From contig NQMI01000001.1 of assembly GCA_002270565.1 (NCBI GenBank), forward strand, positions 339,575 through 403,574: a DNA stretch of 64,000 bases, in the 5' to 3' direction. Shown piece after piece: positions 46,976 to 58,500 of the stretch (positions are counted from its first letter, which is position 1; each line of letters begins with the position of its first letter). Source of the DNA: Stenocarpella maydis (lineage: Eukaryota > Ascomycota > Sordariomycetes > Diaporthales > Diaporthaceae). A program made the translations under genes and the position numbers. The notes beneath the pieces were generated by a model. It was not told the origin of the DNA, searched no databases, and worked only from the letters and a program-made list of their open reading frames with translations.

Positions 46976-48088
46976 TCACTTCTTCGTTATCCCGACTTTG
47001 GTTTGCTTCTGCTTGCGCTCATGTGACAACAATAGTGTCGCATAGGCAGTCTCAGAAGCATCTCCAACCTGCTGTATGCTTTTATTATGGGAGACCTGGC
47101 CTCGGAAGGTGTTCTGTCGCTCCATCGTGTTTCCGGCAGTGCCCACAATTTGAAGGGAATCATCCATAGATCCCTGCCCCGTGTAAGTGCTGCCCTTCAA
47201 GGGACCCTCCTGGCCGGGAGCCTTCTGACCAGGAACTACCTGATTCGTTTGATCGTGACCAGCCAAGCCCTTCCATTCATTATGACGGACGTTCATGTTT
47301 GTGGCGATGACCGAGTGCTGAGAGGGCGGCTTGTTGTGGTAATTTTGACCTTGTTCCGAGGCAGACCCAAGACGATGGCCTTGCTCAAACTCCGCGCCCC
47401 AGGGCCGTTGTTGAGTACCGCTACCAGGATCGAAGATGGTATGAGTGTTGCTCATGCTGTGTCCTGCTAGACCACGAGTGATAGATTAGCTTTCAGTGCC
47501 TCTCCACATGCTTTAAATGCATATATTACAACAAAGACCGGGGTGGGGGCTGGGGAAGGAGCCGAGCCTACCAGAGATGGAAAGATGACTGCCAACCTTT
47601 TCCAAGTTGGTAATGAAGAAGTCAAGATCGTGAATCAGGGTGTCAAATCGCTTCTTGTCGCGAACTGCCCAAACAACGTGTCTACGAAACGATAAGATAC
47701 CGGAGAATGAATTCGGTCTGGCCTTTGGAAGAGGTCGGAGGAGGAAGGGGAAGCACTTCCGTTTATCCAGCCCATATTTATGTTTCAGCTTGGACGCATC
47801 CCCTAGAATATCGCCGATGCCTATTAGGCATCTTTAGATAATACCACCTTCTAACTCATCGGTCAGGGCCATGTGCCACCCTCCATCTTCTCGACTAGTG
47901 TCAAGTGCATCGAGTTGACACCCCCAGCTCCGCAGTCTTGTCTCCAGGAGGTGCAGCTTGGTGCTGATAAGCTCTCCGTCCTCCAAGAGATTCCGAGCGA
48001 CCTCGACATACCCGAGAAATTCGACGCTTGTTTGGAATAGGCTGACAAGAGCAACAGCTCCAAGGGCCAATCCGGCGGCCTCGGCCAT
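46976..48088 (-). pseudogene. HET-s-like HeLo-domain protein with C-terminal repeats; in-frame stop
   Basis: Exon 1 (48088-47572) and exon 2 (47463-46976) join in frame across a 108-bp intron and would give 334 codons. Exon 1 is a full HeLo (prion-inhibition and propagation) domain: it starts MAEAAGLALGAVALVSLFQT, has RLRSWGCQL, then RCLIGIGDILGDASKLKHKYG, and ends with KKRFDTLIHDLDFFITNLEK. HeLo domains are membrane-attacking modules, as in HET-S. Exon 2 holds three imperfect repeats (residues about 234, 264 and 290) of the form N-T-F-x-G-Q-...-S-x-Q-x-V-G. They are placed where HET-s keeps its amyloid region. A TAA at 47836-47834 (codon 85) interrupts the HeLo domain; both sides keep the same frame. 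It could be a CAA-to-TAA (RIP-type) mutation, a sequencing error, or an atypical 24-27-nt intron. If the stop is real the gene is broken. Confidence 0.7.
47054..47281 (-). repeat. Three imperfect 26-30-residue protein repeats (possible amyloid motif)
   Basis: The repeats start NEWKGLAGHDQ, STYTGQGSMDD and NTFRGQVSHNK, each followed by a T/S-x-Q-x-V-G-type end. Spacing is 30 then 26 residues. Aromatic-x-Gly and Gln-x-Val-Gly positions are shared. Similar short repeated motifs form beta-solenoid amyloids downstream of HeLo domains in known fungal systems; here it is inference. Confidence 0.55.
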
Positions 48089-49023
48089 TGTGGAAAAAGT
48101 GAGAACCGAGATGTTTTCTGGGGGATCGAGCGGCTAGTTTGAGGAGCAGGAGGCTTTTTCAACATTGTCTCATGACAATACGGCTCGCTGATGCTTTCAG
48201 GGCATCAGCAAAGCATGCTTGGGGCGCAGCACCCCCTCCATCCAAACGTGTGCAATCCTCAAATGCGGTACAGCCTTCTTATTCTCTGTAACCTCATGCA
48301 GCGGTTACCAATCAATCGGTGACAGGTGTGCGCAATTTGTAGATCATGTAGAATGGCAAGCAAGGTTAGCTGACATGGTGAGTCAGAAAGGGGGTTGGCG
48401 TAACAAAGACTATTGAAAATTGTCTGACCTACGAATCATGCACTTCCAGGATAGCTATCGAGATGGGGCCATGAGAATCCCAGCTTGAAGTTAAGTTGAG
48501 AATTTAGGATACCCTTGGCCGTTCATATAGATATCGCCACCTTCTCAAAGGTCCAGGAAGGTCGGTCAGCGCGCCAATGCGTTCCACAAAGTGCGCCAAG
48601 ACGTCCCACAAGGTGCTGCGGACTGGCACGCCGGCCGGAAAGTGTACACATGGCTAATCAAAACCTAGAGTCTGCCTCGGATCAGCGAGTCTAGACCATG
48701 CGACAGGGGTTTTTGGGTGATGTGGTAGACCGGCACGACGCCCGACCATAGTACGAAAAGTGCAGCCCCTGAGTTCGCCTCGCGTGATCGAGCCTCATAC
48801 GTACCTAGGTACCAAGGTAGGTACTTGGCTAGACTATACCTGAGAGTATGAATTAGTGTAACATGCATTTAGGGCCTCAGCGCCAAATCATTGCCGCTGG
48901 AGCCATGGAAAAACAGACCGCCAGCTCTGGCATAAAAATTTAGACAACTTGCAATATCTACGGGTCGGACACCCGTCTAGGTATATAGCCTCGCCACAGG
49001 TTGAGCAACCTTGAGCGTGGCAA
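48089..49023. other. Intergenic, divergent promoters
   Basis: The region lies between the HeLo gene and the divergent frame at 49024. It carries a copy of the CCTAGGTA motif (48801-48824). No gene is visible. Confidence 0.5.
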
Positions 49024-50064
49024 TGGCAGAGCCTCAACGTGGGCCGCCGTCGCACACATTTAACTTCAATATCGATACCATAGGCGGGAGCAAATACAGC
49101 GAAAACACCACCGAAGGGTCATCTGTTGGAATTTTTGGAAGCATCGGTGAGCTTCTGCCTCAGAATCAGTTCAAGACAATCGGCCATCAATTTCTTGTTT
49201 ATTCCTTCACTCGCTAACTATATGCGCATAGAGAGACGCTGCAGCTTTGACGCTGGTAGTAGTCAAAGAGGCGAAAACATGGGGAACAACAGCAAGCCAG
49301 AAAACGAGGGAAACAAAATTCTGACCGAGTCACCATACGACGAACTTAATCCTAAAGAGGGAGCAAAGAATATTTCGGCAACCCATCTGACCCCGGAATA
49401 TACATGCAGCACCTCTATAAACCCGCCACATTCCTCTAGCCCGTCCTTTACGTCGTCAAGATTCTCCCAGCAGTCTGATGTATCTGCGGACAATCCTCGG
49501 GACGAAGAGTTCATCCGCAGAAACACGGCCTCGTAGTTCAAGCGGAGCAAAATGTTCAAGATTTCAAGATCCTACGAGAACACCGCTATCGCAGGATCCT
49601 TAATGATAGTTATCGGCAGGAGAAACTCGTCAATAATCTGTTTGCCGCTGGTCAGACACTTGGGGATCTCAGGCAATGAGAAGAGTTTCTTCGGAGGAAG
49701 GGTATCTGTTTATGCCAAGGGTAGTCAGGCACCCTCGCATCCTGCCGCCTGTGTGTGTCCCTGCGAGCCCCTGCCGGTGTCGCTAGAGAAGAGGCGTGGA
49801 CTCTACGACGACATGTGGATCAACATCGGGGAGCCCCAGACGATAAGGTTCCAGGACGTGGAGGTCGCCCTGCACGGAAACATGGGCGAGGATGATTTCA
49901 GGAAACTGCGGGGGGCATATTTGACTGCCCAGAACAGCATCACTGACAGTGACGAGAAGAAACGGCCGAATACTTTGGTGCTACACGTGGAGCTCTTCTG
50001 GGGCTTCGTTAGCAGGAGTGGTGTCTGGTTGGGCCGAAAGGTTGGCTTATGGATTGGGGGATGA
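49024..50064 (+). CDS. Unrecognised gene, N-terminal motif resembling the HeLo-gene repeats
   Basis: A first exon from the ATG at 49024 reads MAEPQRGPPSHTFNFNID and then SKYSENTTEGSSVGIFGSIG. It ends at a GTGAGC donor (49146). An acceptor near 49230 continues a Ser/Asn-rich frame (CSFDAGSSQ to NTAS, stop at 49536). Another frame (49552-50064) encodes MWINIGEPQTIRFQDVEVALHG and a charged stretch, and a third frame in between reads as charged helix (REHRYRRILNDSYRQEKLV). The true exon structure is not clear and the gene may be decayed. The stretch SKYS...SVGIFG aligns without gaps to the HeLo-gene repeats (shared S, Y, S, I, G positions). No NACHT or other known domain is seen. Confidence 0.35.
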
Positions 50065-50836
50065 CCTCTCCCTGTGGCAGTACGCTTACTTTTGTATGGC
50101 ATATTGAACAGGATACGAACCCCTGACACTTTTACAGCGTGTGTACTCAGACTTCAGGATCTTAGACTGTGCATTACTTGATATTTTGGTGTATAACGGA
50201 GCTGGTATGGCGGGCATAGCCGTTTCATGAACCAAAACGACCCCACCTGCTGGGCATGGAGTTACATGAGGGCACAAGGCTTTGCAGAGGGAGGAATTGA
50301 TTTTGTTTTCTCGAGCCTTCGTAATGGTGCCTATTATAAAAATGACAGTGTCAGAGCATCAGATAAAGTATCTAGGTACCTCTCTACTACTCCGATCACC
50401 AAGACCCCCATTGAAAGACAGTCGGATCTATGCCCTCCCACTTGCTCGTCAAATCTCCTTCCTCCAGCACACCCACCTGCCTATGCGGCCAAGATACATG
50501 GAACTGCCAAGGGCCCAAAGATTCCGCCGAGGGTGGACCTAAACACGAATCGGGGGCTTGTCTGGTCCGATCTGGGGCTCGCAGCCGTGACAGTACGACT
50601 GGCCGAAACATGCAGCGGCACAGCTACAGACAGGCACAGAAGTCAGTCAGCCAAGCCGGCCAGTGGGTAAAGATAAGAAGGAATGGCACCGTGGCAGGTC
50701 GTAGGTCTGGCAACTTGCCGTTTCCACTCTTCTTGCGGGGGTGAGAGAGCAGTAGCCGTGCGGGCCAAGTAGTGCAATCGCAAGAAGAGGGGGAAATGGT
50801 GGAGCGGTTGCAAATGGCAGACGGGGGAGGAAGGAC
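50065..50836. other. Intergenic
   Basis: No supported gene; overlapping frames on both strands have no family features. The dispersed CTAGGTAC motif is at 50371-50380. Confidence 0.4.
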
Positions 50837-51208
50837 TCACAAGGGGTACAACAGCAGCATCGGGATGCACGCCTTCAGGCAGAGGCTGCAGTGGGAGCAG
50901 TCAACTTTCACGGGGGGGCTCAGGCCGGTGCCGTTGTCGATGGTGAAGTAGACGAGGTCCTTGATCTCGATGTCCGAGTGGGCAAGACGCTCGCTCTGCA
51001 GGACAAAGTCGACGCCGGCGTCCTTGTTTGGCGTGCCCTGGGCAAAGGCCACGGGGTCCGGGGCCCAGATGCCGTGGGCGGCGAGGATTTCGGTCGCGTT
51101 GGGGCTCATGGACAGGGCGAGGGAGGGGAGCGTGTTGGGCGGCGGCGGCAACATCGCCATGGCGAGGAGGGCTGCCATGAGGGCAGAGAGGGCGAGCATG
51201 AACTGCAT
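50837..51208 (-). CDS. Small secreted or membrane-anchored protein, unrecognised
   Basis: From the ATG at 51208 the frame gives 123 aa; a longer in-frame ATG at 51346 is less likely because it would bury the signal sequence. It starts MQFMLALSALMAALLAMAM, a good secretion signal, followed by a Pro-rich stretch. Two possible N-glycosylation sites follow (NAT, NGT), with a Cys group CSHCSLCLKAC near the end. A GTGAGT at the 3' end (about 50842) could be an intron donor, so the true C-terminus may be longer. No family is recognised; a small secreted protein is a fair guess. Confidence 0.4.
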   Translation of the reverse strand: MQFMLALSALMAALLAMAMLPPPPNTLPSLALSMSPNATEILAAHGIWAPDPVAFAQGTPNKDAGVDFVLQSERLAHSDIEIKDLVYFTIDNGTGLSPPVKVDCSHCSLCLKACIPMLLLYPL

Positions 51209-53105
51209 GGTTTGTTTTGGATGGGTTGGTTGTGAGAAGGGATTGATGATGGACTGCGAGTCTTCTTCTTTGTGTGTTTGCACAAGAAGGCTTGCTGTGG
51301 TATGTGGGAGCTCTTGGATATTTGCGTTCTGGAGATGGTTGTTCAATGTTCTACAGGTTCGGGGGGCAGCAGTCCTGGGTTTAAATATGGGACTGGGCAG
51401 CCGAGGGCATCTTCACTTTCAACATTCAAGTTTAACGTATTCATTCATGCACAGGCTGGTCACCAAGGTCCTTCGTGGCAGCCTTTCAACATTGAACCCA
51501 CCGGTATCTATTCATCCAACAGCAACTCACTGGGGTCCTTCATGGCAGCTCAGCTGTGATTCATGTGACACTCGTAATTCACACAACTGCTCGACAAGCT
51601 TTTCTTTCAAGCCCAGGCAGTGAAAAGGGACTCTTGACATCAATGGACCACCGGCCTTTCTGCCTTTCTTTCCTTCTGCTCTCCACGAGGCGCATACTGG
51701 TAACTCGACTTCACACCACTGAGACTACACATATGTTACTGCCTATTCACAGTACTTTCCTAGCCATAACTACCATGGCATGCACCTGTCCTAATGCAAT
51801 GGAAACCAAAAAGACAGACATATGTCCCAGTATACTGATTTCCTCCCTCAGCCTCAGCCTCAGCCTTGCCTGGCGACAACAAGGCACACACACCACCACA
51901 TGTGCACCACCGCCGCCGCCACAGTACTGTGGGGCTGGGTCCTGCTGTCGCTCAATCATCAGCGCCTGCACCGCCGCGTCACTAGCCGAGATCTGCAGCA
52001 TCTTCCAGACCGCCGGGGGCGTCTATCACAGGGCCGCCCTGCTGTGGACGCTTGCCAGGCCTGGGTAGAATAGAGGAGACGATACCTGGGTCCCCATTAC
52101 ACCCACCGGCACTCCTTCGCGGACGCGGCTGAGTAGCTAGCTTGGTTCCGAGGTCATTTGAAGTGTCAGACCCCTCGAGGAGGGCAGCACATGTCTCCGT
52201 CGTCCGTCCTGGGGTTGCCATTAACCTAGTATATACCCAGGTATGTAGCTAACCCCTAGAAGCCTCGTATGAAGGAGCCCCATTATAGAGACGATGGACA
52301 TTTAGACACAAACTTGGCCCCAAAGCCTGACAGATCCTTCAATACTAGGTAAGCAACATTGAAGAGTGTTCTTTGGCGTCTAGATAGAGAGAGAAGTGTC
52401 ACAACTTAGAAGACCTCCTTCTTCTCCTAAACCGCAAAAGAAACAAAAAGAAACCAACCCGTGGAGTTCCGGGACGACCTGCTTAGCTACCTAGGTAGGT
52501 ATTTAGGTAGGTATTGCCCTTGAGACTGCTCGGTTGATGCCGTCCTTAATGCCAACCCCCCACACGTCTCCATTCGCAGCCCAACACCATCTGTCGGTCA
52601 GACCAATCCTTGCGACGGCCAGAGCTTGTGCTAAGCAACCGATGTCGACGGATCCAAGCTCCTTCCGAGGTTTCGTTCCCTTCGTGCAAAATATAAAATA
52701 AATAAAAATAAAAAATACCAGTAATTACTGGCGCTAGCGCCCAGAACACAGTAAACGGCTTCAGGGAGAGAAAAGACGAATTGTGTGCCTTAATAAAGTG
52801 CCTTATGCCTCAACCTCTAAATATTTGTGTGATGGGTATTTCCTCTAGACAAGCAAAGCCCGACTAAGATCGCCTCTAGGCTCCACTAATGCTGCTCGTC
52901 ATCGGAAGCAACAGAATAACCCGATTGTACATCGTACGGGCAATCAACCAGGCCCGAGCCGTTTCCCCATTCGCAATTTTTTTTAGCATCGAAGCGGGGG
53001 CCTGTATCTACCGATAACGCCATCAAGAAGTACCCGTCTCCTCAAGGGCATATTATATATAATATGGAATTAAACAAGTTGGACGCTCCCCTGTCCGTCC
53101 GGCCA
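51209..53105. other. Intergenic
   Basis: The stretch is 1.9 kb. A 170-codon plus-strand frame at 51556-52068 is Cys- and Thr-rich but lacks any family feature. CCTAGGTA copies lie at 52488-52513. No gene is called. Confidence 0.4.
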
Positions 53106-54933
53106 TCATTCTTTTTTCAGCTCGCCGGGAGGTGCTCCGTCGACGTCCTTGTTACTTGGGGCGCGGACACTAGACGCGGCCTCGTCGTCGGCGACCTTGG
53201 TCTCCTCGACCTCGAGCGGCAGGATCAGGTTGAGGAACATGGTCACGAATGCGGTGATGACAAAACCATTTCCCATCACGAGGTTTATCGCCTCCAGAAA
53301 CCCGAGGAGGCTGGGGCTAGGATGTGCCTTGTCAAAGACGATATCGAAATAGTTGGGGACCAGGGTGGCGCCGTATCCGAGAGCCAGGCCGGCGGTGAGG
53401 ATAAACCGGTTTCGGCGGTTGAAGGAGACGCCTTTTGCTATAATGGCCATGCCCGACACCGCAACACTGGTAAACAAGAAGGTGGTCATGCCGCCAATGA
53501 CAGGAGAGGGTATGGCGACCAGGGCGGCCGCGAACTTTGCAAAGATGCCCATGACAATCAGGAAGAAGCAGCAGCAGTAGCCGGCCTTGCGGTTGGCGCA
53601 GCGGGTCAGGGCGATGACGCCGTTGTTCTGGGCAAAGGTTGTCATTGGTGTGATGGTGCACAGTGCGGCGATGCAGCCATTGATGCCGTCGGCCAGCACG
53701 CCGCCCTGGATGCGGCTCTCGTACAGCTTGCCTTCGACCTCGAGGCGTGATACGTCGCATGTGGCCGTGACGTCGCCGATGGCCTCGCAGGCGCATATGA
53801 TGAAGACGGCCAGCATCGGGAGCACCAGCGGCCCGTACACCGTAAGCCTGAACGTGTGGACCCAGATGAAGCTCGCCACGGGGGCGGCGTCGATGCCAGA
53901 CCGGTCAAAATAGCCGGTGGCGGCGGCAATAATGCAGCCGACCAGCAGGCCGATGATGACCGAGGTTGACTTCATTATCGGGGCACCGAAGCGCTCACAG
54001 AGAATGATTGTTGCGAAGACGGACAGGCCGAGGCCGAGGAACTCGGGGCTGCCCCAGGGCAGCGCGTGCGGCGCCGAGTCCGAAGGGCAGAGCTTGAACC
54101 CATCCGTCTCGCCGCTCATGCAGGTGCCACTACCACCCGCCCAGCTCTGGAAGCCGGTCTCGATGAGTTCAATGCCGATCAACATGACTGTGGGGCCGGT
54201 CACGATGGGTGGGAAGATGCGGAGCATGACCTTTGGCGGGAGGAAGGAGATGAGGATCTCGAGCAGGGAGCAGACGGCGGCGGTGCCAATGACTGCGCCG
54301 TAGCCGTCCGGGCAGGGAAGTCTCGTGTCCCCGTCGCTAGGGCAGAAGCCGTTCTTGTACATCTGGTCCAGGGCGCCTCCTGCCACGGTGATTGTGGCGA
54401 ATGACACGCCGACGACCGAGATTACTCCAGTTCCGATGTAGTATCTGCGCGTCAAGGTCAGCTTATGCGGGGAAGACGCCGCCTGCTTCCAGCGAACTAG
54501 GGGGTTCGTGGCCGTACGGTGTCTTGAAGATGTGGAATCTTGTAATCTGGATGATGGAGAGCAGACCTGAGACGATCAGGGCAGTCGAGACAAGGTACTG
54601 GGACAACTCTGGTGTAAGGTTGGCCCCTCCAGAGCCGGCAAGGATGATCGGGGGCGTGATGAGGCCGGCAAGCATGGCCAGGGAGTGCTGTAAGCCGAGG
54701 AGCAGGGCGAGGACCACGGGGATCTTGTCGTTGAGGCCGAAGAACGGGGCTTCGTGTGGCCGTTTCTTGATGAAGGGGATGCCGGGGGTGAAGAGAAAGG
54801 CGTAGTCGTAGTCACCCAGCAGGCCATCCTTTGTGAAAAAGGCATGCTTGAAGCCACGCAGGCGGTCGCCCAGGGTCTTCTTGCCGTGGGTGTTGTCCGG
54901 GACGATCTGCGAAGGCCCCTGGTCCTCATCCAT
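53106..54933 (-). CDS. Uric acid/xanthine permease, UapA/UapC type (NAT family)
   Basis: Two exons (54933-54518 and 54444-53106) give 584 aa, close to UapA at 574. The 73-bp intron joins TP to YYIGTG. The start was chosen at MDEDQG, which precedes the family's N-terminal KDGLLGDYDYAFLF stretch. About 14 hydrophobic segments follow. The NAT signature QNNGVIALTR, which sets substrate binding in UapA, is intact, and the N-terminal QHSLAMLAG and ITPPIILAG segments are present. The protein sits in the plasma membrane and imports uric acid and xanthine with protons, feeding nitrogen use. The upstream region has a GATA-type site AGATAAG (complement at 55231-55237), in keeping with AreA-type nitrogen control. 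Confidence 0.93.
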
Positions 54934-55230
54934 GGCGCCGGCAGGGGAGAGCTGGTGACTCTGCTGTTGTTGTAGATGTTGCCGTCGTGTAGAAGCAGTG
55001 GTGAGTGGGTGAGTGAGTGACCCGTCGCAGCACCAGGGTATACTGTGAGACCAGAGAGGACGGAGCAGGACAGACAATATCAGGTCCGCGACGATGTCTG
55101 AGAAATGGGGGGTTCGAGGTCAGTGGCCTTATAAAAATCACAAGGGGAGAGAGGGGGGACTAATAAGAAGACCAGCCCTGGGCCAAAAGGTGTCGTCCGT
55201 GTGTCATTGAGCTGTGATAGGTAACTAGTG

Positions 55231-55237
55231 CTTATCT
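55231..55237 (-). promoter_or_regulatory. Candidate GATA-factor (AreA) site of purine permease
   Basis: AGATAAG on the minus strand, about 300 bp upstream of the permease ATG. It matches the HGATAR consensus used by nitrogen regulators. A second copy lies near 56085. Short motifs like this are common by chance. Confidence 0.4.
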
Positions 55238-55523
55238 GGGGTTGGGCTGGTCGGGAGGTATCTACATAGTACTCCGTATATAGAGTACGGGGTGCAGTAG
55301 GGATCCGTACCGATGGGAGGAGTTTTTTTTTTTCTTTTTTTCTTCTCTCTCCTACTTCCTTGGAGAGGGAGTGAATGGCATCCGGAGCGGACAAGCAGAC
55401 GGGCGACTGGCAGACGAGGTGTGTGCCGGTGTCATCCGGGATGCCTGTCGCCAGGTGCCGCAGCGGGATGTACCGTGTGAGAAGGTGTACTCCGGGCAGT
55501 AAAGAGAGGCCCACGGCTATAGT

Positions 55524-55559
55524 GACTGTGACAGTGACGGTGACGGTGACGGTGACGGT
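55524..55559. repeat. (GTGACG)n microsatellite
   Basis: Six-base units GTGAC(T/A/G) are repeated about six times, the last ones perfect. No function is implied. Confidence 0.8.
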
Positions 55560-58500
55560 GGTCTGAATCGCACAGAAGAAAGAGAGAGAGAAGGAGGGGG
55601 GGGTGGCCAATGAGTGAATTGTGGAATGCTGGACAAGAAAGTCGTGGCCTCGGCAGCAGATGTTGTGGATTGTCCAGATCGTGTGTGAGGTTGCGAGGGT
55701 GTCTTGTGTGAGTGTTCTCCACACGTTTCCTAGCGTGGCAGGGGATGTTGCCGGACGGTATCTTTCTCGATCTCTCGGAGGTAGCGACGTCTTGCGCCTC
55801 CAAGCTCGACCAGGCTGACCAATCAAAGAGTCTACCAGAAAAGGAATGGGGGTCCCGTTGGTTGAAAAATGGGAGAGAGGAAAGGCAAGGAAGGGGGGGG
55901 GAGGAAAAAAAAGATCTAGTAGACTACAGACTACATTCGATGGTCGAGTCGAGACCCCAGTCAGACCGTCACGGATTGCAGTGGCAGCGGCTAAGAGCAA
56001 GGGCCGATCGGGCTAACAGGGAAGTGGCATCCTATAGCATCCCGGGATATCTCTTGCCTGGCAGCTTGCCTGGGGTGAGTGATAGATAAGCACGAGTACG
56101 TCCCATGCATGGAGTTGATGCCACAGAGTACGAGATAGAGAGATGATAGTAATTGACCTCACTCAATTCTATCGAGTCACAACTTTCCCTCTCTCGTGTG
56201 CTCTCTCAATCTCTCCGCGATATCCGTCACCCGCACATGAAATCCCCTCCTCGGAAGCCGAGCTGCATGTACCTGCGCCTGCGCCTGCACCTCACCTGTA
56301 CCTGCACTCCGCCTACCTCCACTTGCTTTTCCTGTCTGCCTACTGCTGCCGCTGCTCCTCGTGGTGATGGTGTGGTGCCAACAAGTGACCGAGGTTGTCG
56401 AGGCTGTCGAGGCTGTGTCTCGGTCTCCCTGCATCCATCGTGTCTACGCCCGTAGTTTCCTGCTTCTTTGCCTACCTAGGTACATGGTATGTAGTAGGCT
56501 CTTTCCTCTTGGTATCTGCAGGAGAGTGGATCGCGCTCCGCGCTCAGAGAATGGTCTGCTGGCGCAGAAAGTATCCTGCACATGTATTGACGGTGGTACA
56601 CGTGGCGCCCAAGGTACATAGTAGCTAAGTACCAAGCTCACCCACCCAGCCCCAATATGGCGCTCCATACATGCGGTACGTACCGTTCATGGTGGTAGAC
56701 GCCGCTGGCCGTCCGACAGAATCCGCGACGGCCCTTTCCATCCTTGTTTCTTTCTCTCTCCCAAACAATGTCTATTGTCTAGACAGTCGCCAATCACCCT
56801 CTCACTCACTCTCTCTCTTTTTTGGCCGACAACGGCGCTTCCAACAACATCGAGACATGCAAGGTCGACATATCGCCGAAACGGGCGTCCTGCATCTCGC
56901 TTTTCATTCTAGTGGTGCACAAAATGAGAAGAAGAAAAAAAAAGACGCATCCAGCACAACACATCAGGACAGACAGCCATGCAACAGCAAACTCGCCAAC
57001 CCGGCATCACGCATCCTGACACCCCCTTCGATGGCCGTGTCTCACTGTCCCCGGGCCTCGCGTGTAACCTCACCCGGCTCCACCTGAGCACGCCCCCATG
57101 TGCTACATTCAGCCCATCAAGCCATCGTTCAGCCGAAATCAAGCCATTCTTGTCTCTCCCGCACCCGCCAGGCCCGCCATCGCACAACCGTCTTCTGCTA
57201 GTGCCGTCCTCGTCGTCGTACCACGAGCAGCCAGTGCCGCCGTGCGGGACGAGGCAGCATCCATCCCAGGCTCTCCACCCCAGCTGGTCCCACGTCGACG
57301 GGAACCTTGCAGCCAAGACCCGCTCGAACCATCCCAACGGTGTTGTCGGCTCGTCATGCTGGATATGAATGCCATTATAAAATCGTGCACCAAGGGCCCA
57401 TGCAGGATCGTCGGGTCGTCGCCTCGCCCTCCACAGATACGCGAAACGGCACCACGGCTCTCGTGTGTTACGGGGGTGGGAGGCAAACCCAACACAATAG
57501 TGGCCAGCTCGATGGGTATCTCAGATTGCTACCGTAGCTGGTGTTGGTTGTGTTGTCTTTCTGTCTCTCTCTCTCTGTGTGTGTATGTCGCCCGGTACAC
57601 ACACTGCACACCCTCGAGCCGGTGTGTGTGCGACATGATGGCTTTTCCGGGTCTCTCTCCCCCGCGCTGGCTGTGCCGCCTGTCACACAAGCCGGCTCCC
57701 CCAGCCCAGCGATGTACATGCATGTCACAGCTTTTGCAATTTCGTCCTCGGCTGCTAGTGGGTGCACCATATAACCCCTCGTACTTGTAAAACTTGATCG
57801 TGTTTGCTTCTGTGCACGGCTTCCTCGTGACGTCTGTGCTGCTTTTTATCTTGTCGCCTGCCGCATACGTTTGCCTTCTGCTGCCTTACCTGTCAGGGGC
57901 GAGGGTGGGTGGCCTCTAGACCTCAATCTATTATACATCCTTCTTTTTGCCAATCAGGACAGCCACACCGTAGGAGAGTCAGTGGCGGCCGCCCCAGCAG
58001 CATGATCTGGTCCCGTGCTCATGGAACATTCCCCACGGTCTTCCCTTTGATAGACAACGGTGTTTCTGTCTAGTCATGACGGAAAACGAAGACAACGATC
58101 TGGGTCTCACTTGGTGAGTCAACCACCACGACACAGGATCGACACCGCTTCCGCTCCCTGCCTGTCCGGCCGAGGCCAAGTCGGCCCGGAGCAACATACA
58201 CAAGTACCCCGAATGGACCCTTCTCGGCCCACGAGGTCTTCTTCTTCTCTTTTTTTTTACTTTGCGCAACAAGTAAGTGACATGGGGCTTTGTGAGACAG
58301 TTGGATGTTGTTTAGGGTGAAACCAAGATATACACACCAGGGAAAAGAACCAAGCATTGCAAAAGATGTTCTGGAAATGGTAAGTTGTGCGCTGAGACAG
58401 CCCACTGCTCGACAACAATCCGGCAAGGTGGTTTAACTAGACCGAATGTCTGTACGGGTGTTGTGGACGGAGGTCATGGACTTTGCAAATGGCCAGAGCA

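Noticed and set aside
51556..52068. Cys-rich plus-strand frame, possible metallothionein or effector
   Set aside because: No signal peptide at the start and no regular Cys pattern; composition seems random.
55080..56000. 306-codon minus-strand frame upstream of the permease
   Set aside because: Lies in the promoter region, low-complexity, and crosses the GTGACG microsatellite.
57098..57790. 230-codon plus-strand frame
   Set aside because: Repetitive Ser/Pro/Arg composition, CT-repeat tracts and no family feature.
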